64,000 nt of DNA from the NCBI RefSeq assembly GCF_048264025.1, contig NZ_JBLXDN010000010.1:1-64000 (forward strand). The letters are read 5' to 3'. The stretch comes from Nitrincola sp048264025 (GTDB lineage: Bacteria > Pseudomonadota > Gammaproteobacteria > Pseudomonadales > Balneatricaceae). Under the pieces are notes generated by a model that worked only from the letters and a program-made list of their open reading frames with translations, did no database searches and was not told the DNA's origin. Position numbers and translations under genes: made by a program. Positions 16,268-24,859 of this stretch are shown one piece after another (the first letter of the stretch is position 1; every line of letters starts with the position of its first letter).

Positions 16268-17335
16268 ATGGCGGTGCAGTTTGCTCTCCAGCGTCGGCTA
16301 GACATATCCTTTTTAAGAAGCTCCCTGACCTTTGCCGCTGGGCTGTTGTTGGGTGGGGTGCTCTGTGTAGCGCTACTCGTTCAGGCAGGTGTGCCTGCCG
16401 ACATGCTGTTTGAAGATTTGGTCTGGCAGGTGTTCTTTCAAACGGATGGACTGGCTCAGACCTTAACCCTGTCGATACCCCTGATTCTGGCTGGTTTGTC
16501 TGCGGCCTTGGCACTGCGCGTAAAGTTCTGGAATATCGGTATTGAAGGGCAGCTTTGGTTAGGTGCGATTGCCGCCATGGCGGTATCGATCAACGGGATT
16601 GGCGGTGAGAGCTATCGCTGGGTACTGATGCTACTGGCGGCGATGGCGGGCGGTGCGGTATGGATCGCTATCCCCTTGTGGTTGAAAGAGCGTTTTCACG
16701 CCAGTGAACTGGTTGTGACCTTGCTGTTAACCAACGTGGCCTATCAGTTGTTGCAGCATCTGCTGTTTGGAGTCTGGCGAGATCCTACGCAAAGCTTTCC
16801 AATTTCACCCGCTATTACCGCATCAGAACGCTTAACTAAGCTTGGCTTTGGCAATTTGCACACCGGGTTATTTGTCTCTATCGGCATGGTGTTGCTGGTT
16901 ATGTGGATCATGGAGCGCAGTCGTTTTGGCTTCCAGTCGCGTGTTTTGGGTGCTAACAGACGGGTTGCCGAAGCCAGTGGTATCGCTGTGGGAACGACCC
17001 TGGTGGTGATGGTCTTGCTGTCAGGCGCTATGGCTGGTTTGGCCGGAGGTCTGCTGGTGGCGGGTACCGAATACCGTTTGACGCAGCATCTGGGTTGGAA
17101 CATGACCTTTTCTGGAATCGTGATTGCCTTTATTGCCCGCTTCCGACCGTTTTGGGTGTTACCTGTGGCGGTGGTTTTGGCGGGTGTCTATAACGCTGGA
17201 GCCTCGCTCAAGGTGTTTTACGGTTTGACCGAAGCCACGGTGTTGCTGATGCAAGGCATCGTGCTGCTTTCGCTATTGTGGTGTCAGTTTATGGCGGCAT
17301 TTCGCATCGACCGACGCAAAGAGGTGACTGTATGA
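16268..17335 (+). CDS. ABC transporter permease 1 (NupB-like)
   Basis: A 355-residue integral membrane protein with eight or more hydrophobic segments, of the branched-chain-amino-acid/nucleoside permease superfamily. The LALRVKFWNIGIEGQLWLGA motif (about 80-98) and FSGIVIAFIARFRPFWVLP near 280 are typical of the first permease of BMP-type importers. The gene begins directly after the ATPase stop and overlaps the second permease as ATGA. It should form the channel with the next gene product. Confidence 0.87.
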   Translation: MAVQFALQRRLDISFLRSSLTFAAGLLLGGVLCVALLVQAGVPADMLFEDLVWQVFFQTDGLAQTLTLSIPLILAGLSAALALRVKFWNIGIEGQLWLGAIAAMAVSINGIGGESYRWVLMLLAAMAGGAVWIAIPLWLKERFHASELVVTLLLTNVAYQLLQHLLFGVWRDPTQSFPISPAITASERLTKLGFGNLHTGLFVSIGMVLLVMWIMERSRFGFQSRVLGANRRVAEASGIAVGTTLVVMVLLSGAMAGLAGGLLVAGTEYRLTQHLGWNMTFSGIVIAFIARFRPFWVLPVAVVLAGVYNAGASLKVFYGLTEATVLLMQGIVLLSLLWCQFMAAFRIDRRKEVTV

Positions 17336-18249
17336 GTTTTGTCGCATTCTGGTTGGCCAGTATCCCCGTCTCTGCCTTACCGCTGTTGCTCGCTTGCCTG
17401 GGGCTGATTTTGTCTGAACGGACTGGCGTGGTGAACCTGGGGGCTGAAGGTTATATGGCCGTCGGGGCCATGACCGGTGCGGTGGTGACCCTGCTATCCG
17501 GATCGCCCTGGTTGGGCGCAGGCGCAGGGTTGCTGGCCGGTGGCGGTCTTGGATTGCTGTTCGCGCTTTCAGTGGCGGTGCTTAAAGCCGATCAGATACT
17601 CAGTGGCTTGGCGGTGATGGCCATCGGGCTGGGCCTCTCTGGCTTTGTTGGCCGCCATTGGGTGCATCAGCCGTTTAATGGCATGAATGCGCCCGATCTG
17701 CCTGGACTACAGCAGCTTCCTGTGTTGGGTGGATTGCTGTTTAAGCAGCCGTTGCTGGCCTGGGTGTCTATTTTGCTGGTGATACTGATCGCCTGGGTGC
17801 TGCATAAAACACGCTTTGGCCTGCGCTTCACTGCTGTTGGCGAAGATCCTGCCGCGGCAGATAATGCCGGTGTCTCTGTCCCCGGCATGCAGGTGTTGGC
17901 AGGTATGCTATGTGGTGCTTTGTGTGGACTGGGTGGTGCCTATCTCTCGGTAGCCAGTGCCCATGTCTGGGTTGACAATATGGTAGCTGGACGAGGCTGG
18001 ATAGCCCTGGCACTGGTGGTATTTGCCCGTTGGCGGCCTGGTCGAGCATTGATAGGTGCGTTGCTGTTTGGCGCTGTCGACATGTTATTGCCGAGGTTGC
18101 AGGCACAAGGGCTACCGGTACCGGTGTATTTGATGGGCATGCTCCCTTATCTGCTGACCATAGTGGTGTTGGTGCTGGCGGCACGTTCACGTTATCGCGA
18201 TGAACCGGCGGCACTGGGCGTAACCTATTTACGCCAGGACCGTCATTAG
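17332..18249 (+). CDS. ABC transporter permease 2 (NupC-like)
   Basis: A 305-residue integral membrane protein, partner of the preceding permease. The SERTGVVNLGAEGYMAVGAM motif (about 30-49) is the hallmark of the second permease in nucleoside/BMP importers. VAVLKADQILSGLAVMAIGLG follows. I chose ATG 17332 because it overlaps the upstream stop as ATGA and gives the expected N-terminus. It ends 11 bp before the regulator gene. Confidence 0.87.
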   Translation: MSFVAFWLASIPVSALPLLLACLGLILSERTGVVNLGAEGYMAVGAMTGAVVTLLSGSPWLGAGAGLLAGGGLGLLFALSVAVLKADQILSGLAVMAIGLGLSGFVGRHWVHQPFNGMNAPDLPGLQQLPVLGGLLFKQPLLAWVSILLVILIAWVLHKTRFGLRFTAVGEDPAAADNAGVSVPGMQVLAGMLCGALCGLGGAYLSVASAHVWVDNMVAGRGWIALALVVFARWRPGRALIGALLFGAVDMLLPRLQAQGLPVPVYLMGMLPYLLTIVVLVLAARSRYRDEPAALGVTYLRQDRH

Positions 18250-18260
18250 GGGTTGCCGTT

Positions 18261-19499
18261 ATGGCTCTGACTATTGCCGATGTATTTGATTTACCCGGGC
18301 TGGATTCCATGGTGCTGCGCGCAGGCGTTGCCGGGGTTCACTCTCAGGTGCGCTGGCCCTATGTAGCCGAGAATGAGTCTATCGCTGAATGGGTGATGGG
18401 CGGTGAGCTAGTCTTTGTCACCGGGATCAACCATGTGCGTGATGAAGCCAATTTACTGCAACTGGTGGAGCAAGGGCATCAGCGTCATATTGCTGGCTTA
18501 GTGATTCTGACCGGACAGGAATACATTCGCGCTATTCCAGACAGGGTGATTCGCCGTGCCGACCAATTAGGCTTACCTCTGATTGAACAACCCTATCAGT
18601 TAAAAATGGTGGTGGTGACCCAGGCTGTTGGGGTTGCACTGGTGGAAGCACAGATGCGTGGACGCTCACGCTTGCAGGTGCTGGAACAGTTGCTCGAAGG
18701 TGATCCAGTAGCCATGGATACCCTGTGCCTGAGAGCGCAGCGCCTGGGTATACCGATAGACTCCCCACGCCAAGTGTTGGTCGCTCGTCTGGATGGCAGC
18801 GATGCTCTGATCGAGCGTTATGGCAGTGCCGACGCCGAGCGGCAGTTGCAGTCCAGCCAGGCACAAGTGACCCGGGCACTGGCCGCCTGGCAAGCCAGCC
18901 TTGATCCAGTGCTGCCGGTATTACAGCAAGGTGATCAGTGGATCCTGTTACTGCCAGAGGCGCAGGAAAATCCAGAATTACGTCGCGAGCACTTGGCGCA
19001 GTGGTTAGCGGAACATAATCAGACCTTGGCCCCATTACGCCTATGCCTGGGCTTGGGGAGTCCGGGTAAAGATGTATCCGAATGGGCGCTCGGGCTTTAC
19101 CAGGCCCGTCAGGCATTGGTTGCCGCACAGGCCTTTCCTGATCGTCTGGGGCTGTGTAGCTTTGACGAGATGGGCACGCTGGCGCTACTGGCGGGTATTC
19201 GTGATCGCAGCATTCTGGATCGCTTTGTCAGCGAAAACCTGGGCGCCGTATTGAATGCTGATAAAGGCCCTGAACCGGTATTGATTCCCACCCTTGAAGC
19301 CTGGTTTCAGGTTAACGGCAACCTGGTGTTGGCTGCTGCCCGGTTAGGGGTGCATCGCAATACCATGACTGCTCGCCTGCAGCGTATAGAGTCTATGCTG
19401 GGTGGCAGTCTTGATGATCCCAATCATCGCTTGAGCCTGGCAATGGCACTGCAAATCTGGCGGCTGTCTCCCACCCGAAGGATACGCTCAACGCGCTGA
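18261..19499 (+). CDS. PucR-family transcriptional regulator
   Basis: A 412-residue regulator. The N-terminal PucR domain (about 1-130) begins with LTIADVFDLPGLDSMVLRAG and contains ENESIAEWVMGGELVFVTG. A middle GGDEF-like/CdaR region lacks a catalytic motif. The C-terminal helix-turn-helix reads LAAARLGVHRNTMTARLQRI. PucR relatives respond to purine-breakdown intermediates and control purine catabolism. As the last gene of the importer operon it probably tunes the operon itself, perhaps through the TGTGC-N5-GCACA sites. That link is inference from position. SD AGGGG lies before ATG. Confidence 0.85.
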   Translation: MALTIADVFDLPGLDSMVLRAGVAGVHSQVRWPYVAENESIAEWVMGGELVFVTGINHVRDEANLLQLVEQGHQRHIAGLVILTGQEYIRAIPDRVIRRADQLGLPLIEQPYQLKMVVVTQAVGVALVEAQMRGRSRLQVLEQLLEGDPVAMDTLCLRAQRLGIPIDSPRQVLVARLDGSDALIERYGSADAERQLQSSQAQVTRALAAWQASLDPVLPVLQQGDQWILLLPEAQENPELRREHLAQWLAEHNQTLAPLRLCLGLGSPGKDVSEWALGLYQARQALVAAQAFPDRLGLCSFDEMGTLALLAGIRDRSILDRFVSENLGAVLNADKGPEPVLIPTLEAWFQVNGNLVLAAARLGVHRNTMTARLQRIESMLGGSLDDPNHRLSLAMALQIWRLSPTRRIRSTR

Positions 19500-19515
19500 T
19501 TGTTGTGGTGGCACA

Positions 19516-20145
19516 CTACGCCAGACCGTTGGTTATGGCGTAACGGACCAGGTCGGTGTTGTTAGTAAAGCCCATCTTATCCATCATCCGTGCTTTGTGA
19601 GTACTCACTGTTTTGTTGCTGATATGAAGTTCATCAGCGATAGCATTGATACTTTTTCCTTTTGCCAATAGGCGTAACACTTGTAACTCACGGTCTGACA
19701 GAATTTCATGATGAGGAGTGATGTCGACGCCAGCGGCTTCAAAAGCCATTTTTTCGGCTATTACCGGCTCTAGATAGCGCCCTCCTGCAGCCACCTTGCG
19801 GATTGCTTCTAGCAGGGCGTCGGAAGAACTGTCTTTGCATGCAAAACCGTTCGCACCTGCTTTAATCGCACGTTTAGCTACTTGAGGTTCATTGTGCATG
19901 CTGAGGACCAGAATGCGCAGTTGCGGGTAATGGATTCTGATACGTTTGATAAGGGCTTCGCCACTCATACCGGGCATACTTAGGTCGAGCAGGACCAGGT
20001 CTATGCCGCCTTTGCGAAGGCATTCCAAAGCCTGAGCTCCGTTGGTGGCATCAGCCACCACATAGATGCCCTCAACCAGTGCAAATAATTGCTTTAACCC
20101 CTCGCGCATTAAGGTGTGGTCATCGACGATTAGTAACCGAATCAT
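19516..20145 (-). CDS. NarL/LuxR-family response regulator
   Basis: A 209-residue response regulator. The receiver has Asp8/Asp9, phospho-acceptor Asp54 (LVLLDLSMPGM) and Lys in FACKDSS. The LuxR-type HTH reads LSDRELQVLRLLAKGKS through NKTVSTHKARMMDKM. It lies 27 bp downstream of the histidine-kinase frame and is the obvious partner. It is convergent with the PucR-type gene with only 16 bp between. Targets are unknown; the divergent chemotaxis cluster is a nearby candidate. Confidence 0.87.
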   Translation of the reverse strand: MIRLLIVDDHTLMREGLKQLFALVEGIYVVADATNGAQALECLRKGGIDLVLLDLSMPGMSGEALIKRIRIHYPQLRILVLSMHNEPQVAKRAIKAGANGFACKDSSSDALLEAIRKVAAGGRYLEPVIAEKMAFEAAGVDITPHHEILSDRELQVLRLLAKGKSINAIADELHISNKTVSTHKARMMDKMGFTNNTDLVRYAITNGLA

Positions 20146-20172
20146 AGCGCATACATCTCCATGTCACCCATA

Positions 20173-20886
20173 TCAGGGATACGCATGCAGATGCAGATTC
20201 AGTTCTGGGATACACATGCGGATGCAGGTGCCAGCACCTGGCGTGCTGTCTATCACCAGTGTGCCGCCAAGGCTGTTGATGCGCTCACGCATGCCGATCA
20301 AACCGAAATGATGGGTCGTTGCCGTTGTCGGGTCAAACCCCTTGCCATTATCACGTATAGTGAGCGAGTAGGTACCATCAGCTTGCTTGTTAAGATCTAT
20401 CTCGACTCGGCTGGCTTCAGCATGACGGGTAGCGTTCGTCAGTGCTTCTTGTACGGTGCGAAATAGCGTCATGGCACGCAATTCATCGATTTCATACAAG
20501 GAATCTGGCAGTTTTAGCTGGCAAGCCACTCCGCTATGCTGCTGAAACTCATCTACCAACCACTGCAGGGCTGGAATGGTACCCATGTCGAGCGCTGCTG
20601 GACGCAGGCTGGTGGATACTGTACGTACTGAGCGGATGGCTTGGTTGGTGAGTTCGAGCAGGCTATCCACTTTGGTCTCAAGTGCTGGATGGTCAGCGCC
20701 AAACTGCATATTCAGTGTCGATATGCCGAGTTTAAGTGCCGTCAGTAGTTGGCCTAGTTCGTCGTGCATTTCGCGGGCTATGCGGCGTCGCTCGTGATCC
20801 AGGTCAGCTTCACGTCGAGCCAGTAATTCACGCAAGCTGGCGTGAGATTTTTCCAGCCGACGCTCAGTCATAACCTGTTTTGTCAC
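20173..20886 (-). CDS. Histidine kinase module, C-terminal part of a split sensor kinase
   Basis: A 237-residue HisKA_3-HATPase unit with a coiled-coil start, phospho-acceptor His41 in RRIAREMHDELGQ, N-box TVQEALTNATRHA and G-box DNGKGFD. It has no sensor of its own. Its GTG start overlaps the stop of the upstream PAS gene as GTGA, inside a CACGT tandem repeat. Removing one 5-bp unit would join the two frames seamlessly as GRDVTKQVMTERRLEKS, which is how intact PAS-kinases read. So this is either a translationally coupled separate kinase or the broken or phase-variable half of one protein of about 815 residues. Confidence 0.8.
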   Translation of the reverse strand: MTKQVMTERRLEKSHASLRELLARREADLDHERRRIAREMHDELGQLLTALKLGISTLNMQFGADHPALETKVDSLLELTNQAIRSVRTVSTSLRPAALDMGTIPALQWLVDEFQQHSGVACQLKLPDSLYEIDELRAMTLFRTVQEALTNATRHAEASRVEIDLNKQADGTYSLTIRDNGKGFDPTTATTHHFGLIGMRERINSLGGTLVIDSTPGAGTCIRMCIPELNLHLHAYP

Positions 20887-22625
20887 GTCACGTCACGGCC
20901 AATGGCCAAGGCCCCAAGTATAAGGCCGTCCAGGCCCCGTTCAGCGACCAGAATAACCTGATGAGTTTGTTTCTCGCCATCGAGGCTGAGTACCTCGATC
21001 TCAACCTGCTCGGGTTGTCCGCTCGCGATCACCTGTTGCATCGTTGCCTGGTAGGTCTTGGTCTCGTCGATATCTGGAAAAATCTCCGTGGGCGTCTTTC
21101 CCAATACGTCTTCGACGGGTCGGCAAAGTACGCGTAGGCTATTGGGGTTGCAATACACTATTTGGCAAGCCGCGTTGTAACGGATGACATTGTCGGGCAG
21201 ATTCTCGACCAGTGAGCGGTATTCGAGCTCACTGATACGCAGCTCATTGTTTGCCACCTCGAGTTGCGCGGTGCGACTGCGCACCCGCTGATCCAGCTCA
21301 ATGTTCATTCGGCAGATCTCTTCTTCTGCTCGGATGCGCTCACTGATATCACGCGATAACACTAAAAAGTGGGGTTTATCAGTTACACCACCAGGGCATC
21401 TGGATACGGAGAGTTCGAACCAGCTTGGTCCAGTGGGCAGATCAATCAAGATCCTCTTGCCGAAAGAGATGGCGCTTGTGCTCGCCTCGGCTAGTGCTTC
21501 CATAACTGTTGTTGTCGCTTCAGGTGACAGGACTTCAGCTACAGTCTTTCCTAACATATCCTCCCTAAGGGAAACTAGAAGTTCCGGGAAGCAGGTCCAG
21601 ACATTCAGGTGTCGTCCCTCTTTATCTAGCTCAAACAACAGATCAGGGATAGCGTTAATCACCCCTTCTGTAAACTCCAGTGCCCGGTTAAGGGCTACTG
21701 TACGTTTGGACACTAATTGTTCCAGGTGCTCCCGGTATTGGCGTAGTTCAGCCTCGGTGCGTTTACGCTCGGTTATATCGCGCGCTAAGCCCAGCAGGTA
21801 AGCGTTATCGCCGTATTCAAAGTAGTTGGCAGTGACCTCTACCGGAAACACTTCCCCTGAGCGGGTAAGGTGCTGGGTCTCGAAAGTCATCCCGCCCTCC
21901 TTTCGCATCTCAGCCCAGTGTTTCTCCCAGTCATTTGCTTGAAATCCCTTCATCCAGCTTGGGTCGATAACTCTCAGGTTAAGGCCGAGTAACTCCTCTT
22001 GCGTATAGCCGAGCCGGTTACAGACGGCTTGATTGACGTAGTGAAGTTGTCCGGTTTCATCAATCAGGAACGCGGCCTCATGAATCCGAGCCAGCGCGAA
22101 TCGCTTCAATGCAAGCAGTGCCTTAGCATCGCTGAGCAGACCCACTTGGCTGTGTAATTGCCGCTTGTCGGTGTTGAATGCTAGTCCGTGGTTTTGCGGT
22201 TGGCTGTTTCGAGTTCTCAGTTCGCGTCGGGCAGTGGCTAGTTCTAGATGGGTGGTTACACGAAAGGAAACTTCTTCAAGATACAAGGGATTGGCAATGT
22301 AATCAATGCAACCCGCAGCGAAACACTTAGCTTTGTATTCGATGGTCGCTTCAGGAACCATGCATATGATCGGGATATCACAGGTTTGCGTATTCGCCTT
22401 GAAGCATCGACAGATCTCGAAACCGTCTTCACCGGAAAGGATGGCATTGAGCAGTATCAGGTCTGGGTGTATTTGATTCGCGTAAGCTAATGCCTCTTTG
22501 CCACTCTGCGCAATGAATACTCGGTAACCACACGCTTTAATAGCCTCAACAGCCAACTCAAGACGGGTTGGGGTGTTGTCGACGATTAAAAGCATTGCGT
22601 TGTAAGATTTTGAATTCATTTGCAT
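20883..22625 (-). CDS. Pseudo-receiver plus multi-PAS protein, N-terminal part of a split sensor kinase
   Basis: A 580-residue protein. Residues 10-125 form a receiver-like domain whose key residues are lost. The usual Asp pair is Asp16-Asn17, the phospho-acceptor position is Asn60 (LILLNAILSGEDG), and the conserved Lys is Asn in IANPL. It therefore cannot be phosphorylated in the normal way. Three PAS domains follow: about 175-300 ending GLARDITERKRTEAEL, about 310-435 ending VLSRDISERIRAEEEI, and about 465-580 ending AIGRDVT at the stop. The stop falls exactly at the PAS-to-kinase linker within a 5-bp tandem repeat, and the kinase continues in the next frame. The SD before ATG 22625 is weak; a second ATG is two codons on. 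Confidence 0.8.
   Translation of the reverse strand: MQMNSKSYNAMLLIVDNTPTRLELAVEAIKACGYRVFIAQSGKEALAYANQIHPDLILLNAILSGEDGFEICRCFKANTQTCDIPIICMVPEATIEYKAKCFAAGCIDYIANPLYLEEVSFRVTTHLELATARRELRTRNSQPQNHGLAFNTDKRQLHSQVGLLSDAKALLALKRFALARIHEAAFLIDETGQLHYVNQAVCNRLGYTQEELLGLNLRVIDPSWMKGFQANDWEKHWAEMRKEGGMTFETQHLTRSGEVFPVEVTANYFEYGDNAYLLGLARDITERKRTEAELRQYREHLEQLVSKRTVALNRALEFTEGVINAIPDLLFELDKEGRHLNVWTCFPELLVSLREDMLGKTVAEVLSPEATTTVMEALAEASTSAISFGKRILIDLPTGPSWFELSVSRCPGGVTDKPHFLVLSRDISERIRAEEEICRMNIELDQRVRSRTAQLEVANNELRISELEYRSLVENLPDNVIRYNAACQIVYCNPNSLRVLCRPVEDVLGKTPTEIFPDIDETKTYQATMQQVIASGQPEQVEIEVLSLDGEKQTHQVILVAERGLDGLILGALAIGRDVT
20884..20898. repeat. CACGT tandem repeat at the kinase frame break
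   Basis: CACGT-CACGT-CACG gives nearly three units of five bases at the junction of the PAS and kinase frames. Each unit gained or lost shifts the frame, and loss of one unit restores a single continuous reading frame. Confidence 0.85.
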
Positions 22626-22882
22626 ATAACTCTACAAGGGCGTCCATCACCTGGCACTTGTACTCTCGAACAATGTTAGATGCAAACGCTTTGGCCCGGC
22701 AAGTTACGTTTCGATCCCTCTACTTAATCACCATGTCAGGATAGGACTACGGTGGCTTCATTTATCCCTAAATTCAAATCAGATTGTTCCGATTCACAGC
22801 ATCTGTGCTGATCATTGATCCTAGTTATACGAAATGAGCAGTGATCCTGTTAACTGCCTCATATGGCTGATGCAGTGGAAGT
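22626..22882. promoter_or_regulatory. Divergent intergenic region before the chemotaxis cluster
   Basis: A 257-bp non-coding stretch separates the PAS-kinase genes (leftward) from the MCP-cheY-STAS-cheA genes (rightward). It holds the sigma-28-like element listed next. I see no operon terminator or RNA gene. Confidence 0.4.
22769..22795 (+). promoter_or_regulatory. Possible sigma-28 (FliA) promoter of the chemotaxis cluster
   Basis: TAAATTCA, an 11-base spacer and TCCGATTC resemble the FliA pattern TAAAGTTT-N11-GCCGATAA, with the TAAA and CCGAT cores intact. Flagellar and chemotaxis genes are common FliA targets. The match is partial. Confidence 0.35.
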
Positions 22883-24124
22883 GTGAAGGAACATGTGGCT
22901 GAGATGATTGATGAGCAGGCTTTGAAAACAACGGGTAGTACAAAGACCCAAGCGCAGATCATCCGGTGGATAGTCGTTGCAACCCTGTCAATAACAACCT
23001 TGGGTGCTGTAGCTGTACTGATGGCGGGTGGTTTAGGTCTGTTACAGGTGGTGTATGCAGCGGTTGTACTGGGAATTGGTGGGGGAATAACGGCCTGGTC
23101 ACGGCATCAGTGCACTCAGGTATTTAATAATTATCGGTGCGAAATATACCGTCTGATTGATCAGGAGCGTGAGCAGACCCAGTTAGATTGTGAAAATGGT
23201 CTGAGCCAGTTGTGCATTGGCGTACTGCCCGTCTGGTCGGGTCAGGTTGAACTTGCGCGCGCCCATACCGAAGAATCGGTTACGGATCTTACCCATCGCT
23301 TTGTCGAACTGTCGCAACGGATCGAAGAAACCACATCGGCATCGCAGGCTTCCGATAGGACTGGGCTGGTTGCACTACTCAATGATAGTCAGGTTGAGCT
23401 TAATTCAATAATCCGCTCACTGCGTGCAACACTGGATGAAAAAGAAACGCTCCTGGCCGAGATAGCTGAGTTAGCCAGCAAAACGGATGAACTGAAGAAA
23501 ATGGCTGACAGCGTTGCTGTCATCGCTGGACAAACCAATCTGCTTGCCCTCAACGCCGCTATCGAGGCTGCACGCGCTGGTGAGGCGGGTCGCGGTTTCG
23601 CGGTGGTGGCAGATGAGGTACGTACGCTGTCCGTGTTATCGGGAAATACGGGCAAGAGCATCGGCAACACGGTTGCCGCCGTCAATACCGCCATTGCCAA
23701 CACGCTAAAAATGTCTCAGCAGTCCGCTGAACGCGATAGTGCCATGTTGGCCGAATCCGAAGACCTGATCGGCTCCATTCTGGAGCGTTTCCATAGGGTC
23801 ACCGATGAACTGGCTGATTCGACTGAAGTGCTCTACTCCGAGAGCAAAGCGGTTGGTTCACAGATAAGCCATGTGCTTGTCTCCCTGCAATTCCAGGACC
23901 GTGTCAGTCAGATCATGAACCATGTCAGCCAGGATATGGGCAAGCTTCAGCTCGAACTCAGTGCACGTAGAGAGCAAATGAGCACTGGTGAACGTCCGGA
24001 GCCCATGAATGTTGATAACTGGTTGATCGAGCTCGGCCGCACCTACACCACCCCAGAGCAACATGCGTTGCATGATGACACCCATCAGAGTCGCTCCGAC
24101 GATGCTGAAATTACCTTCTTTTGA
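22883..24124 (+). CDS. Short methyl-accepting chemotaxis protein without periplasmic domain
   Basis: A 413-residue chemoreceptor-like protein. Two hydrophobic segments (about 24-47 and 50-70) lie only a few residues apart, so there is no periplasmic ligand domain and no HAMP is evident. The cytoplasmic coiled coil has the signalling tip AGQTNLLALNAAIEAARAGEAGRGFAVVADEVRTL in shortened form near 218-252. It ends with a FQDRVSQIMNHV segment. The C-terminus EITFF does not match the CheR-tether rule. It probably couples to the CheA three genes downstream and senses an internal or membrane cue. The GTG at 22883 gives the longest frame; ATG 22904 is an alternative start. Confidence 0.8.
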   Translation: MKEHVAEMIDEQALKTTGSTKTQAQIIRWIVVATLSITTLGAVAVLMAGGLGLLQVVYAAVVLGIGGGITAWSRHQCTQVFNNYRCEIYRLIDQEREQTQLDCENGLSQLCIGVLPVWSGQVELARAHTEESVTDLTHRFVELSQRIEETTSASQASDRTGLVALLNDSQVELNSIIRSLRATLDEKETLLAEIAELASKTDELKKMADSVAVIAGQTNLLALNAAIEAARAGEAGRGFAVVADEVRTLSVLSGNTGKSIGNTVAAVNTAIANTLKMSQQSAERDSAMLAESEDLIGSILERFHRVTDELADSTEVLYSESKAVGSQISHVLVSLQFQDRVSQIMNHVSQDMGKLQLELSARREQMSTGERPEPMNVDNWLIELGRTYTTPEQHALHDDTHQSRSDDAEITFF

Positions 24125-24139
24125 TAACAGGAATGACTC

Positions 24140-24508
24140 ATGGCAAAAACCATATTAATCGTTGATGACTCCGCCTCTATCCGTCAGGTCGTGGCCATTA
24201 CCCTCAAAGGCGCAGGCTACGATGTGGTGGAAGCCTGCGATGGTAAGGACGCACTGTCCAAGCTGGATGGCCGCAAGATTCATCTGATTATCAGCGACGT
24301 GAATATGCCCAACATGGACGGTATCACCTTCGTTAAGCAGATGAAGACCCTGCCTGCCTACAAGTTCACGCCGGTGATTATGCTTACCACAGAAGCGGGT
24401 GATGCCAAGAAAGCTGAAGGTCAATCCGCTGGAGCTAAAGCTTGGGTAGTCAAGCCCTTCCAACCAGCCCAGATGCTCACGGCGGTTTCAAAGCTGATAC
24501 TGCCCTAA
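24140..24508 (+). CDS. cheY: CheY-like single-domain response regulator
   Basis: A 122-residue receiver with Asp9/Asp10, phospho-acceptor Asp53 (LIISDVNMPNMDG), Thr in MLTTEAG and Lys in VVKPF. There is no output domain, so it works by protein contact, either with the flagellar motor switch or as a phosphate sink for CheA. SD AGGA lies before ATG. It sits between the short receptor and the STAS gene, with short spacing that suggests one operon. Confidence 0.9.
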   Translation: MAKTILIVDDSASIRQVVAITLKGAGYDVVEACDGKDALSKLDGRKIHLIISDVNMPNMDGITFVKQMKTLPAYKFTPVIMLTTEAGDAKKAEGQSAGAKAWVVKPFQPAQMLTAVSKLILP

Positions 24509-24517
24509 GGAGAGCCG

Positions 24518-24844
24518 ATGGATATCCAAAGTCAAACCGATGATAAGGGGAGCTGCCAGGCGTTTTTGAGCGGCGAACTCAATATTTACCATGCTGCTGA
24601 CATGAAACCACAATTACTTGAGACGCTCGGTCACTGCACCGAGATGGAACTGCACCTGGCTGATGTGAGCGAGATCGATACGTCGGGTCTGCAGCTTCTG
24701 CTGATGATGGCGCAAGAAGCACGGCGTACCGGCAAACGCCTGCGCCTGACTGAGCATAGCCCAGCGGTAGTAGATATTATGCAGCTGTTTGATCTCGCTG
24801 GCTATTTTGGTGATCCAGTGCTGCTCCAATCCAAGACCTCCTGA
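24518..24844 (+). CDS. STAS-domain protein (anti-sigma antagonist-like)
   Basis: A 108-residue protein of the STAS/SpoIIAA fold with the conserved VSEIDTSGLQLLLM motif and candidate phosphorylatable Ser56. SD AAGGAG lies before ATG. STAS genes between cheY and cheA occur in several chemotaxis clusters, but their role is poorly defined. Here it may modulate the array or a phosphatase/kinase partner encoded elsewhere. Confidence 0.8.
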   Translation: MDIQSQTDDKGSCQAFLSGELNIYHAADMKPQLLETLGHCTEMELHLADVSEIDTSGLQLLLMMAQEARRTGKRLRLTEHSPAVVDIMQLFDLAGYFGDPVLLQSKTS

Positions 24845-24859
24845 CCCAAGGAAATCGCC

